In this document: positions 55,526 to 64,000 of the stretch, in pieces
Layout of the letters: each line of letters begins with the position of its first letter
Position numbering within the stretch: position 1 is the first letter of the stretch
Notes under the pieces: generated by a model
What the model saw: only the letters and a program-made list of their open reading frames with translations
Told to the model about the DNA's origin: nothing
The model's database searches: none
Program-made: the position numbers and the translations under genes
DNA from: Caldichromatium japonicum
Lineage (GTDB): Bacteria; Pseudomonadota; Gammaproteobacteria; Chromatiales; Chromatiaceae
Direction of reading: 5' to 3'
Assembly: GCF_011290485.1 (NCBI RefSeq)
Contig: NZ_CP048029.1
Location: 2,056,501-2,120,500, forward strand
Length of the DNA: 64,000 bases

Positions 55526-56146
55526 ATGCTTTTGAAGAAGCTGCCGTTTGCGCTGTGGAGCCGGCAGGCGGTGCGGCAGTTGATCCTCGACCGTTTTGGC
55601 ATCGAGCTCAGGCCGCAGGGGGAGGGCAAGTACTTGGCGCGCTGGGGATTGACGCCCCAGAAACCGATTCGGCGCGCCTATGAGCAAAGCCCGCCGGCGA
55701 TCAAGACGTCCGAGATTCGCGTCACGCACCGTCGCGAAGGCCTGTCGGTGATCTCGACGCTGACCAACCGCGGAAAGGTGCCTTGGAAGGCGTTCGCGGG
55801 GGCGATGAACGCCGACATCCTGATCGACTTCATGAAGCGGCTCGTCAAGGACGCCAGGGGCAAGAAGATCTTCCTCATCCTCGACAACCTGCACGTGCAT
55901 CACACCAAGCCGGTCAAGGCCTGGCTGGCTGCATGCGCCAATGAAATCGAGGCCTCCTCCCTCCCCCCCTACAGCCCAGCACTGAACCCCAACGAGATGC
56001 TCAAGGCCACCATCACCGCGCAGGCGCCCTCCCGCGCCAAGGGCGATCTGAAGAAGGCGACCGTCAGCCACCTGCGCCGCCTTCTCAATTCCCCCCAACG
56101 CATCATGCGCTACTTCCAGCATCCCAAGCTCCATGATGCCGCGTAA
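55526..56146 (+). pseudogene. IS630-family transposase, internally deleted
   Basis: 206 residues, against about 340 for the family. VRQLILDRFGIELRPQGEGK, YLARWGLTPQKPIRRAYEQS is the HTH region, but after SPPAIK the sequence jumps to TSEIRVTHRREGLSV, so the segment with the first catalytic Asp (GDE) is missing. The later parts are intact: FLILDNLHVHHTKPVKAWL (second Asp) and YSPALNPNEMLKA (Glu). The N-terminal helix is also absent. Not able to transpose. It lies between the ExeA-OmpA gene and the coiled-coil gene. Confidence 0.8.
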
Positions 56147-56180
56147 TATAAGTTCATTGGTTTCGGATTAATAGCATCGT

Positions 56181-56684
56181 TCACCAGGGCATGAACCAAT
56201 TCATGAACTGCATCGGGCGGCTGATGCTGTTATTCATCACCGCCATATCCTGGCGCATCGAGGCGGTTGAAACGGTCATGTTGCGCATGGCGACATCCAT
56301 CTGCTGAAGGCTGACCAACATCGGCTGGAGTGCCTGGACATCCTGGGCGATGGATTCGACATTGGCGGTCATCCGGCGCACGTCCTGACTCATCTGGGCG
56401 ACATTGCTCGAGATGGCCTGCATGTTGCTTGCCATCACCGTCATGTTGGTATCGACGCTGATCGCGAGATAATGGACGTCCTTGGCTAGGCTAAAAACCA
56501 GATAAAAGCCGTAGGCGGCAAGGATGATGAAGGCAAAGAGCGATGGATAGACGATGAGTTCCCAGCGTTTGGCGCTGCTCTCGAATGCCTGCGACAGGCG
56601 ATCGATCGCATAGACATTGCCTTCGCTTGCCGTCATGGCCTCCGCGGGGACCTGGTCGGTCTTCGGCGCTGCGTTATCCTGCAT
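56181..56684 (-). CDS. Methionine-rich single-pass membrane coiled-coil protein
   Basis: 167 residues, unrecognised. A cytoplasmic N-terminus of about 40 residues (IDRLSQAFESSAKRWELIVY) precedes one TM helix (PSLFAFIILAAYGFYLVF), then about 90 residues of heptad-like sequence with Met at many core positions (MASNMQAISSNVAQMSQDV, RRMTANVESIAQDV), ending PMQFMNWFMPW. GGAGG lies 7 bp before ATG 56684. It follows the ParA-like gene by 39 bp on the same strand, suggesting a partner that the ATPase positions. Confidence 0.75.
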   Translation of the reverse strand: MQDNAAPKTDQVPAEAMTASEGNVYAIDRLSQAFESSAKRWELIVYPSLFAFIILAAYGFYLVFSLAKDVHYLAISVDTNMTVMASNMQAISSNVAQMSQDVRRMTANVESIAQDVQALQPMLVSLQQMDVAMRNMTVSTASMRQDMAVMNNSISRPMQFMNWFMPW

Positions 56685-56723
56685 GATCAATCCTCCCCCC
56701 CCAACCGGCGGTCGGTGAATAGC

Positions 56724-57356
56724 TCAGCCAACGAGATGCGGATAGAGCGCCGCCGCCAGGCCCATGAACTCGTGTGCTCCCTTGCCGCGCGGCTCGAGCT
56801 CGAAGACTGCGAGCCCCTCGCTGAACGAACGGCGAAAGATAGTGCGCTGGGAAAGCCGCGGTTTAACGAAACGTAACCCCGGCAATGAGACCAAGGCCGC
56901 AGCGGTCTCCTGGGTCTCTTGGACCGCATGGTGGGTATCGCCGCGATTGATAAATCCTATGACCTCAAGCGGCTGGGGGCGCTCGATCTCGCCGATCATC
57001 CGCAGAAAACGCTGAGCAGACCAGACATCGGCCTGCGAAGGAGGGACGGGGATCAACAACCGGTCGGCCAGTGCCAGCGCCAGCCGCAGGCCGTCCATGT
57101 CCGCGGTCCCGACATCGATGAGCGACTCATCGGCAGCGCGCAAGCGCGTTGGGTCCAGGGCCTCCTTGCCAAGGACCGCAAGCGCCGGCTTAAAGCCTTC
57201 CTCGCGCCGCACACCGATCACATCGGTCAGCGTGGCTTGGGGGTCGGCATCGACGAGCAAGAGGTTGGTCTCGGCCATGATGAGCCACACGGCGAGATTG
57301 AAGACCAAGGTACTCTTGCCCGATCCGCCTTTGAGGCTGCCGACGACGGTGATCAT
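56724..57356 (-). CDS. ParA/MinD-family ATPase
   Basis: 210 residues, the small orphan ParA type. The deviant Walker A is KGGSGKST at residues 9-16, switch/Walker A' LLLVDADPQATL, and the switch II part reads VGTADMDGLRLALALADRLL rather than the usual D.(P/A). VSLPGLRFVKPRLSQRTIFR and FSEGLAVFEL follow. Family members position cellular cargo or partition DNA. No ParB gene or parS-like sites are nearby. It is linked to the coiled-coil gene downstream and the Met-rich exported-protein gene upstream. Confidence 0.85.
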   Translation of the reverse strand: MITVVGSLKGGSGKSTLVFNLAVWLIMAETNLLLVDADPQATLTDVIGVRREEGFKPALAVLGKEALDPTRLRAADESLIDVGTADMDGLRLALALADRLLIPVPPSQADVWSAQRFLRMIGEIERPQPLEVIGFINRGDTHHAVQETQETAAALVSLPGLRFVKPRLSQRTIFRRSFSEGLAVFELEPRGKGAHEFMGLAAALYPHLVG

Positions 57357-57425
57357 GCGCTCAGGATCCAGGCATTGACACTGGCTGCCGATGCTACGGG
57401 TACGGCCATCCCATTCGTCTGCCGT

Positions 57426-58193
57426 TCAGCGCGGCGGCGCCTGCGGAGGTTCTACCTTGGTATAACCAGCTGGCACCTGGAACAAGGCATCCGGTTGCGG
57501 GCCGATCTGGATATTGGTGAGTTCCTGGACAATGCCGCCTGGCATCTCTTGACGCACCGCGAGTTTAAGCTCTGGGTCATACCATTGATAGGTTCGCACC
57601 GGTTGTTCATTGGGGGCAAACATGGTCATCTCCCATTTCTCGACCCGCCGGCCTGCAACCGATTCGATCCCTAGCACCCGCAATTCCATCGCCTGACCGT
57701 TAGGCATCTGATATTTGAGCGGCATCCCGCGCTCGGCATCCAGCCATTGAAAGCCGGTCAAGGTCTGGCCCTCATGGTTCATCGTCATCTCCCACTTGAT
57801 TGCCCGCCGGCCCGCAATCGCCTCCTCGCCAACCCGACGACAGCTCAGGTTGGTGATCCCTTGGCAGGGGTTGGTCTCAGCGGAAGGCGAGCGCGACATC
57901 TGGCCGGCCATCGGCGCCGGACGCTCCATATAACCCTGGCGTTCTGGAAAGATCATCCATTCCATCCCGCGGTTCTGATCGACGATGCGGATCATATTTT
58001 GGCCCTGGTGCGACATCTCGGTGCGCATCCGATTGCTGCCGACATACATCTTGCCGCTACTCATCTGGCCATCTGGCCCGCGCATGATCATGTCGGCTGA
58101 GAACTCGATCCCGGCAATCTCGGCCAGGGATGCACAGGCTATGAGCGATCCCGCTATCAAGATCCCGAGTGCGCCTATCTTATGGCTTCTCAT
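57426..58193 (-). CDS. Exported methionine-rich protein with internal duplication (DUF4412-like)
   Basis: 255 residues. A signal sequence (GALGILIAGSLIACASLAE) contains LIAC, a possible lipobox. The mature part begins FSADMIMRGPDGQMSSGKMY and is Met-rich up to about residue 100. Two copies of a roughly 50-residue unit follow: AGRRAIKWEMTMNHEGQTLT and AGRRVEKWEMTMFAPNEQPV, each ending in a Gly/Gln strand. The beta-rich form recalls DUF4412 and LolA-like proteins. It could bind lipid or, given the Met content, soft metal ions; both are inference. Confidence 0.7.
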   Translation of the reverse strand: MRSHKIGALGILIAGSLIACASLAEIAGIEFSADMIMRGPDGQMSSGKMYVGSNRMRTEMSHQGQNMIRIVDQNRGMEWMIFPERQGYMERPAPMAGQMSRSPSAETNPCQGITNLSCRRVGEEAIAGRRAIKWEMTMNHEGQTLTGFQWLDAERGMPLKYQMPNGQAMELRVLGIESVAGRRVEKWEMTMFAPNEQPVRTYQWYDPELKLAVRQEMPGGIVQELTNIQIGPQPDALFQVPAGYTKVEPPQAPPR

Positions 58194-58260
58194 CGTTTGT
58201 TATCTCCTCTCATCACGTGGTTGGTCATCACAAATAAAGCGCGGATCGCAAGACATCGGT

Positions 58261-58704
58261 TCAACGCGGCCAAACATCCGAGGGCACATTAGCGCGGCCT
58301 GGGGCCAGCGTGTCGAATAAGGTCTGTGGCGGTGGTTCATCCACCCCACGGCGCTCGGCATCGAGCGGACGCCAGCGCATGCTGGGCCCCATACGCTCCC
58401 GCTCGCGTGGACTGAGCGGTCGAAAGCGGAGTTCACCCTCTGCCGGCTGGGCAGCGCCGCTCGGCGGATCGCCGCGAAAGCGATAGATTGGCTCGCCGCC
58501 ATTGCCTTCCTGCGGATCAGGATTCCAGATACCTGGTAAAGGTCCGATTGGAACTGGGTTCGATTGCCAATCGATGCCATGGGGATCGGGGCGTTCATAG
58601 CCCTTGCGATAATCCGGCTCCAGCATCTGGAAGAGATCGGTCGCGATGGACTGGGATTGGGCCGAGCCCGCAGCCAATCCTGCGATCAATATCAGCCAAT
58701 ACAT
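58261..58704 (-). CDS. Exported hypothetical protein, Pro- and Arg-rich
   Basis: 147 residues, unrecognised. A signal peptide (MYWLILIAGLAAGSAQS) is followed by a low-complexity, Pro-rich protein with IDWQSNPVPIGPLPGIWNPD and RFRPLSPRERERMGPSMRW. No Cys in the mature part, no known domain. It lies between the RND permease gene and the Met-rich exported protein, on the same strand, so it probably acts with them in the periplasm. Confidence 0.65.
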   Translation of the reverse strand: MYWLILIAGLAAGSAQSQSIATDLFQMLEPDYRKGYERPDPHGIDWQSNPVPIGPLPGIWNPDPQEGNGGEPIYRFRGDPPSGAAQPAEGELRFRPLSPRERERMGPSMRWRPLDAERRGVDEPPPQTLFDTLAPGRANVPSDVWPR

Positions 58705-58826
58705 GGCCTTACCGATCGGGTTGGGCCCATCAAGGGGCGACCCGACAACCTGACGACGAATGGCCGAATCCTATCACAGGCCAGGACCAACCTGTATTGG
58801 CGTATCGCGATGGGACCATGACCGGC

Positions 58827-61800
58827 CTATTCCGGATCGGGAGGGTGATCGGTCTTGAGCCGGATACCGCGTCGCCCCATGCGTTTGGCCGAAGGGGCAT
58901 CCGTGGTTGATACCTTGAGGGCATTGGGTGCAGGAGCGGTAGCTAGCTGATCAGCGGGTATTGGCCCTCTCTCCTGATCCGGCTTTTTGACCGTCCCCTC
59001 TCTTGCCGGATGTACCTCAGGGTCGATACCTTGCGGCACTGCGGGCTGAGCGGGACTTGTCTCGGTTCGGGCACGCATTGGGCGATTTTTGGTGTGTGGT
59101 TGATGCCATGACTTGAAGGCCTCGCCAAGCAATAACAGGATCCCGCGTAGGGCATAGAAGATCAGGATCGCAGCCTCGATCAGTCCGCCCCAGATCCGGA
59201 CCCAGAGCGGCTGAGCTCGGACCTTGGATGCACTCTGGATCTTTGAACGCGCCCCTTGAAGCGCACATTTGAATTCAGAGCCAGGCGGCAGGCCAGCAGC
59301 CGCAACCTTACACATATCCTCCTCAGCAGCAACACAACCCAAGGGGATAACGACCAGGGTGAGCAAGGTCGAGATCAGGACCCCAGACAGCAGCGAGATC
59401 GCCATTCCCTGGAAGATGGGGTCGGTGATGATGACGCTCGAGCCCGCGACCAGGGCCAAGGCAGTGATCAGGATCGGGCGGGTACGGATCTTACAGGCGC
59501 GGATCACCGCTTCGGCGATCGGCACCCCCTTCTGGAGCTCGCTCAAGGCGAAATCGACGAGCAGGATCGAGTTGCGCACGATGATTCCCGCGAGCGCGAT
59601 CCAGCCGATCATCGAGGTCGCGGTAAACTCGCCGCCCATCCCCAGGATGAACATCAGGGCATGCGCAGGGATGATGCCGAGGAGGGTCAAGGGGATCGGC
59701 GCCATGATCACCAAGGGGATGCGGAAGTTGCCGAACTCCCAGACCACTAAAATATAGATCAAAAGCAGTGCGACTGCGAAGGCTGCGCCCATGTCGCGGA
59801 AGGTCTCATAGGTGACCGTCCATTCGCCCGACCATTCCCAGGCAAGCCGGCTGTCATCCGGTGGCGGCCCCAGCCAATAGAAGGCGTCCCCGAATCCCCC
59901 GCTCTCTGCGGGCCGAGTGCCATCTGGCGCCACGGTGTCCTGCATGAGCCTTTGGATCTGGAACATAGCATAAACGGGCGCGGCCAACCGTCCGCCGACA
60001 TCGGCGACCACATATTCGATCGGGCGCAGGTCCTTGTGATAGATGATGTCGTCCTCGGGCGCGCGCTGGAACTGACCGAGCTCGCCCAGTGGCACTGTCA
60101 TCCCCTGGGTCGATAGGATCGGCAGGTCGCTCAGACGCTGGATCTGGGAGCGCTCGCCCAAGGGTACCTGAAGCACGATGGGGATCGGTTCATGTCCGCT
60201 CTGCCGGCCGGCCTGTTGCTTGATGTCGCCCAGGGTGGTGCCCCCTAAGGCCATCGCCAGGTTCCGATTGATCACCTCGACCGAGATCCCGCGGCGTACC
60301 GCCTTTTCGGTATCGACGTTGAAACGCCAATAATCGAAGGGATCGCGCAGATAATTATCCACATCGCGCGCGCTTTCGGCCTGCTCAAAAACCGCGGTCA
60401 CATCTCGGGCGAATTGGCGCCGCAGCTCGGCTGAAGGGCCATAGATCTCGGCGACAACAGACTGCAACACCGGCGGGCCGGGCGGCATCTCGACCACCGC
60501 GATCCGCGCGCCAGTACCCTGGATGATCGGCTGCAGGCGTTCGCGCGCTTCGACCGCAATCTCGTGGCTAGTGCGATGCCGATCGCGTTTATGCAGGAGC
60601 TGGACCTGAAGCTCTGCCTGCCAGGGGTCCGAGCGCAGATAATAATGGCGCACCATCCCGTTGAAATCGAAGGGACGTGCGGTCCCGGCATAGAGTTGGA
60701 TCGCCGTCACCTCGGGGATGTTTTTGAGCTCCAAGGCCATGCGATGCGCCAGATTGGCGGTGACCGGCAGGGCCGTACCCTCGGGCAGATTGATCACCAC
60801 CGAAAACTCGGGCTTGTTGTCGAGTGGCAGCATCTTGACCGCCACCCACTTGAAATAAAAGAACGAGCAGGTGAACAAAAAGGTCCCCCAGAGCACCAGG
60901 CGAAACAGCCGGCGTTTGGCCGGGTCCTCGATGAGCGGGGTCAGGATAAAGCGAAAGAAGTGTTCCAACCGTTCGGAAGTCAGACGCTCGCGCCTCTCGG
61001 CGACCTCGAGATAGTCCATCGTAGGCCGCAGCCATTTGGAGATCGCCAAATACGGGGTAAAGACGAAGGCGGCAAAGAGCGAGATGAACATCGCCACCGA
61101 CCCCAATTTGGGGATCGGCGCCATATAGGGCCCCATCATACCGCTGACAAAACCCATCGGCAGCAAAGCCGCGATGACCGTGAAGGTGGCGATGATGGTG
61201 GGGTTGCCGACCTCGCGTACGGCATCCACCGCGGTCTCCTCGTCGGTTCGACCCTCTTCGAGCCAGCGCCGGTAGATGTTCTCGATGACCACGATGGCGT
61301 CATCGACGAGGATGCCGATCGAGAAGATCAAGGCAAACAGGCTCACGCGGTCGATGGTCATGCCCCACAGCCAGGCAGTGAAGACGGTCATGAACAACAC
61401 CACGGGGACAACCAGCATGACCACCAGTGCCGGGCGCAGGGCGCGGAAGGCCAACAGCACCAGCACGAAGACGAAGAAGGTCGCGACGATGAGCTTAAAG
61501 ATCAGCTCATTGACCTTGTCGTTGGCAGTCTCGCCATAGTTACGGGTGATGCTGACCTCGACGTTGCTTGGGATGCGGGTGTTCTTAAGCTCTTCGACCT
61601 TGGCGATGATGGCATGGGCGACGGTCACGCCATTGGTCAGCTCCTTTTTCGCAATCGCGATGGTCACCGCGGGGCGACCATCGACCCGCTCGCTGAGCTT
61701 CGAGGCCGGCCCGGTGTAATAGCTGACCATCTGCGAGGTATCTTCCTCGGGCCCGAGCTTGACGTCGGCGACGTCGTGGAGATACACGGGCATCCCGTTA

Positions 61801-62636
61801 TAGCTCCCCACCACCAGGCGCCGGATCTCTTCCACACTGGTGAGGAACGAACCAGTGGTCACCGCAAAGCGCGCACCGCCTGCCTCGACCCCACCGGCGA
61901 CCGCCTCGGCATTGGCGCTCTTGATGGTCTGGGCGACCTGATCCAGGCTGATGCGATACCCAGACAGACGCTCGGGCCAGACATCGATGGTGACCTGCTC
62001 GCGTCGCCCGCCGACAATAAAAGCGTTACCCGTATCCTTGACCTGCTTGAGCGCCTGCAACACATCCTGGGCCAACAGACGCAACTGGGCATCATCGACG
62101 TCCGCAACCCCATCCCCATCCAGGTCCTTGGACCACAGGGTCAGGGTCACGATCGGGACGTCATCGATCCCTTTGCTGCGCACCAGGGGCGGCATAACCC
62201 CTGGCGGGATCTTGTCCATGTTGGAGGCGAGCTTATCGTTGACCTTGACGAGCGAGGGTCCCATGGGCTCGCCGACCTCGAACTCGACGGTCACGATCCC
62301 TTGGGCGCGCTGGGAGGCCGAATAGACGTGCTTGACCCCTGGGATCTCGCTCATGATCCGTTCAAGCGGCTGAATAGCCAGATTGGCCACCTGCTGAGCC
62401 GAGGCGCCGGGATATTGCACGAAGATATCGATCATCGGGACCGAGATCTGCGGGTCCTCCTGGCGGGGGGTCATGATCAGGCCCAGAAAACCCATCATGA
62501 GCATGGCCAGATAAAAGAGCGGTGACAGGGGCGAACGGATGAACAGGTGCGCCGTGCGCCCGGCGATGCCCAGGGCAGGCTTGCCCTTGGTATACACCGC
62601 CTGCGTCTCCAGCGGTGGATCAAGATCTTGATTCAT
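58827..62636 (-). CDS. RND efflux permease with long C-terminal extension
   Basis: 1269 residues. The RND core is complete: MTPRQEDPQISVPMIDIFVQ, PGVKHVYSASQ, TM4 GILVDDAIVVIENIYRRW, and the last TM block IIVRNSILLVDFALSELQ, to about residue 1090. A further roughly 180 residues follow: Cys-containing CVAAEEDMCKVAAAGLPPG, an extra hydrophobic segment (LIEAAILIFYALRGILLLLG) and a basic, Pro-rich tail. The extension is not part of usual RND pumps. The core is related to the permease at 1744-4995. It follows the adaptor gene at 62692 by 55 bp. Confidence 0.92.
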   Translation of the reverse strand: MNQDLDPPLETQAVYTKGKPALGIAGRTAHLFIRSPLSPLFYLAMLMMGFLGLIMTPRQEDPQISVPMIDIFVQYPGASAQQVANLAIQPLERIMSEIPGVKHVYSASQRAQGIVTVEFEVGEPMGPSLVKVNDKLASNMDKIPPGVMPPLVRSKGIDDVPIVTLTLWSKDLDGDGVADVDDAQLRLLAQDVLQALKQVKDTGNAFIVGGRREQVTIDVWPERLSGYRISLDQVAQTIKSANAEAVAGGVEAGGARFAVTTGSFLTSVEEIRRLVVGSYNGMPVYLHDVADVKLGPEEDTSQMVSYYTGPASKLSERVDGRPAVTIAIAKKELTNGVTVAHAIIAKVEELKNTRIPSNVEVSITRNYGETANDKVNELIFKLIVATFFVFVLVLLAFRALRPALVVMLVVPVVLFMTVFTAWLWGMTIDRVSLFALIFSIGILVDDAIVVIENIYRRWLEEGRTDEETAVDAVREVGNPTIIATFTVIAALLPMGFVSGMMGPYMAPIPKLGSVAMFISLFAAFVFTPYLAISKWLRPTMDYLEVAERRERLTSERLEHFFRFILTPLIEDPAKRRLFRLVLWGTFLFTCSFFYFKWVAVKMLPLDNKPEFSVVINLPEGTALPVTANLAHRMALELKNIPEVTAIQLYAGTARPFDFNGMVRHYYLRSDPWQAELQVQLLHKRDRHRTSHEIAVEARERLQPIIQGTGARIAVVEMPPGPPVLQSVVAEIYGPSAELRRQFARDVTAVFEQAESARDVDNYLRDPFDYWRFNVDTEKAVRRGISVEVINRNLAMALGGTTLGDIKQQAGRQSGHEPIPIVLQVPLGERSQIQRLSDLPILSTQGMTVPLGELGQFQRAPEDDIIYHKDLRPIEYVVADVGGRLAAPVYAMFQIQRLMQDTVAPDGTRPAESGGFGDAFYWLGPPPDDSRLAWEWSGEWTVTYETFRDMGAAFAVALLLIYILVVWEFGNFRIPLVIMAPIPLTLLGIIPAHALMFILGMGGEFTATSMIGWIALAGIIVRNSILLVDFALSELQKGVPIAEAVIRACKIRTRPILITALALVAGSSVIITDPIFQGMAISLLSGVLISTLLTLVVIPLGCVAAEEDMCKVAAAGLPPGSEFKCALQGARSKIQSASKVRAQPLWVRIWGGLIEAAILIFYALRGILLLLGEAFKSWHQPHTKNRPMRARTETSPAQPAVPQGIDPEVHPAREGTVKKPDQERGPIPADQLATAPAPNALKVSTTDAPSAKRMGRRGIRLKTDHPPDPE

Positions 62637-62691
62637 CGGTGCAATCCTGGTGATGGCCCAGAAAAGGGACTGAATCGATCAGATCTCAGAC

Positions 62692-63846
62692 TCAATGGTC
62701 CGGCGTCGATTCCTTGGACCAGCCGGCGCTGACCCTGGGACCCGGATTGGCCAAGATGCGTTCGCCGGGGCGCAGACCGCTTAGGACCGTGACGAAGCCA
62801 CCGCCAAGCTCTTCGCCCACGCGGATCAGCCGCAGTTGCGGCTCGTTTTGTTCATTGAGCACATAGACCCCGGGCAGGCTGCCGTTATAGCGGATCGCGC
62901 TCTTGGGGATCACCGGGCTGGTGCGCGCGGGGGCCGTCTGATCCGGGATCAGGACCTTGGCATACATGCCTGGTTCCGAGACCCCCTGGGGCAGATCGAA
63001 CTTGACCTTGACCGTATGGCGCTGGGGATCGGCCATGGGGAAGATCTGGGCCACCCGCACCGGCACCCGCCGGTCGCTCGGCTCGATCTCGGCCTGGAGC
63101 ATCTGACCCTCGCGCAAGCCTGGGCGTAGACGGGCCGGCACATCGACCTCGACCTGGAGATATTCGACGTCAGCGAAGTTCAATAGCGGCTGGCCCGGCT
63201 GGACGGTATCGCCGACCTCAGCGTGTTTTTTGACGATCACCCCAGCAAAGGGGGCGATGCTGCGGGCGTCGCGGATCTTGGTATCGATCGCCTGGAGCTC
63301 GGCCTGGAGGCGCAGGATAGCGCTTTGCGCCTCTTGGATCTGAACGCCCGAGGCATAGATGTCTGCCGACCGCTCGACCCCTTGGTGACGATCGCCGACA
63401 AAGGCTTCAAGTGGCCGGGTGAACATCTGATCGAATAGATTAGGCAGACCCATCCCACCTGGTGCGGCGCGGGACTGGGGCGAAAAGAGCTCGCGATTAA
63501 ACTGGACGCTGGCATTGCGCAGCTGGGCATCGGCTGCCGCCATCTGGGCGAGCACCGCGCGCCGTTTGGCCAGCAATTCCTCATCGTCGATTGCGACCAA
63601 TACCTTGTCTTGCTCGAAGCGATCCCCTTCGCGTCCGGCGATGAAGTTCACCCGTCCCGGAAGCTGGGCGGCGAGCGTGACCTCCTTATAAGGGATCACG
63701 GTCCCTCCAACCGAGATCGTGGTCGCACCCTGGGCCTGCTGAACCACATAGACCTCGCCTGGCTGCGCTACTGTCCAGACGGGCAAGACAATCGCGAGAC
63801 ACGCGAACAGACAAGCGCCTAAGCGATCAAAACTTCGGCTCCCCAC
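62692..63846 (-). CDS. RND efflux periplasmic adaptor (second system)
   Basis: About 384 residues from a GTG at 63846, which has GGAG 10 bp upstream; the frame is open to a TTG at 63957. The signal peptide is SFDRLGACLFACLAIVLPVW, cut near TVAQ. Lipoyl halves (TLAAQLPGRVNFIAGREGDR and SIAPFAGVIVKKHAEVGDTV) flank a hairpin interrupted by a Gly/Pro/Phe-rich insert (GMGLPNLFDQMFTRPLEAF). The beta-barrel and membrane-proximal domains end RILANPGPRVSAG. Partner of the permease at 58827; no outer-membrane channel gene is seen. Confidence 0.88.
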   Translation of the reverse strand: MGSRSFDRLGACLFACLAIVLPVWTVAQPGEVYVVQQAQGATTISVGGTVIPYKEVTLAAQLPGRVNFIAGREGDRFEQDKVLVAIDDEELLAKRRAVLAQMAAADAQLRNASVQFNRELFSPQSRAAPGGMGLPNLFDQMFTRPLEAFVGDRHQGVERSADIYASGVQIQEAQSAILRLQAELQAIDTKIRDARSIAPFAGVIVKKHAEVGDTVQPGQPLLNFADVEYLQVEVDVPARLRPGLREGQMLQAEIEPSDRRVPVRVAQIFPMADPQRHTVKVKFDLPQGVSEPGMYAKVLIPDQTAPARTSPVIPKSAIRYNGSLPGVYVLNEQNEPQLRLIRVGEELGGGFVTVLSGLRPGERILANPGPRVSAGWSKESTPDH

Positions 63847-64000
63847 GGTGGTAGCACTCCGATCGTTTTTGCATGGTTTGATAGTGTCGCCCAAAAGGCG
63901 ATGAGGCGGGCGGAAATAGTAGCTGCGCAGTATGCCTTCACACAGGATCTCGATCAATCACCGGCTAGGACGTATGGACTTAGCCAACCTGCTCTCAAGA

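Noticed and set aside
60564..62525. A 653-codon open frame on the plus strand opposite the RND permease
   Set aside because: It is the antisense shadow of a high-GC gene: the translation is low-complexity (His, Asp, Gly, Gln) with no domain, and the opposite strand is a clear RND permease.
1..64000. tRNA, rRNA or CRISPR arrays
   Set aside because: No cloverleaf with conserved T-loop, no rRNA-like sequence and no regularly spaced repeats were recognised in the gaps, although a tool-based search would be more sensitive.

Overview
The window looks like a piece of chromosome from a GC-rich, anoxygenic phototrophic gammaproteobacterium, most likely a purple sulfur bacterium (Chromatiaceae-like). 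This is inferred from four things: a bchE-type Mg-protoporphyrin ester cyclase, a five-subunit HoxEFUYH NAD-linked [NiFe] hydrogenase, a complete EF-P/EpmA/EpmB set, and the protein similarity of the housekeeping genes. No rRNA, tRNA or CRISPR array was recognised.

Layout. 1-410 is the 5' end of an acyl-CoA synthetase gene running off the left edge. 654-4995 is an RND efflux pair (adaptor plus permease) behind a perfect 8-bp-arm inverted repeat. 4996-6569 is a scar of broken genes: a uvrB fragment, a possible holin, a tape-measure fragment, a small phage protein and a tail-sheath fragment. 6570-9874 holds glgC, an L,D-transpeptidase, a PH-domain membrane protein and pssA. 10036-15785 is hoxEFUYHW, where the maturation protease gene hoxW carries an in-frame insertion containing a perfect palindrome. 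15909-22905 holds an AI-2E-family permease, pdxH, a HerA-like ATPase, nikR and acnA. 22969-27199 is cobQ-bchE-cobF, which puts a B12-dependent bacteriochlorophyll enzyme between two B12-biosynthesis genes. 27224-29224 is a small hypothetical gene with cysM and tatD.

29266-39794 is a chemotaxis block. A NIT-domain receptor and a FliL protein on the plus strand converge on the minus-strand operon cheY-cheA-cheW-cheR-cheD-mcp-cheB-STAS. CheA carries five repeats of a GYGFF-type motif in its linker. mfd follows, then small hypotheticals, a deleted tnpB, a second AI-2E permease and phoU with an IS5-type element at its stop codon. A PAP2 phosphatase, epmA, efp and epmB come next.

51586-55515 pairs a FimX-like degenerate REC-PAS-GGDEF-EAL protein with an unusual ExeA-type ATPase fused to an OmpA domain. 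After a deleted IS630 transposase, 63846-56181 (minus strand) is a collinear set: adaptor, RND permease with a long C-terminal extension, small exported protein, methionine-rich exported protein with an internal duplication, ParA-like ATPase, and methionine-rich membrane coiled-coil protein. This set is the best candidate here for an undescribed envelope system.

Working together: Hox makes or consumes H2 with NAD(H), and nikR nearby could tie it to nickel supply. cobQ and cobF serve the corrinoid that BchE needs. The che genes, FimX and the ExeA-OmpA protein point to flagellar and probably type IV pilus motility. Mobile remnants and palindromic repeats sit mostly at gene ends.
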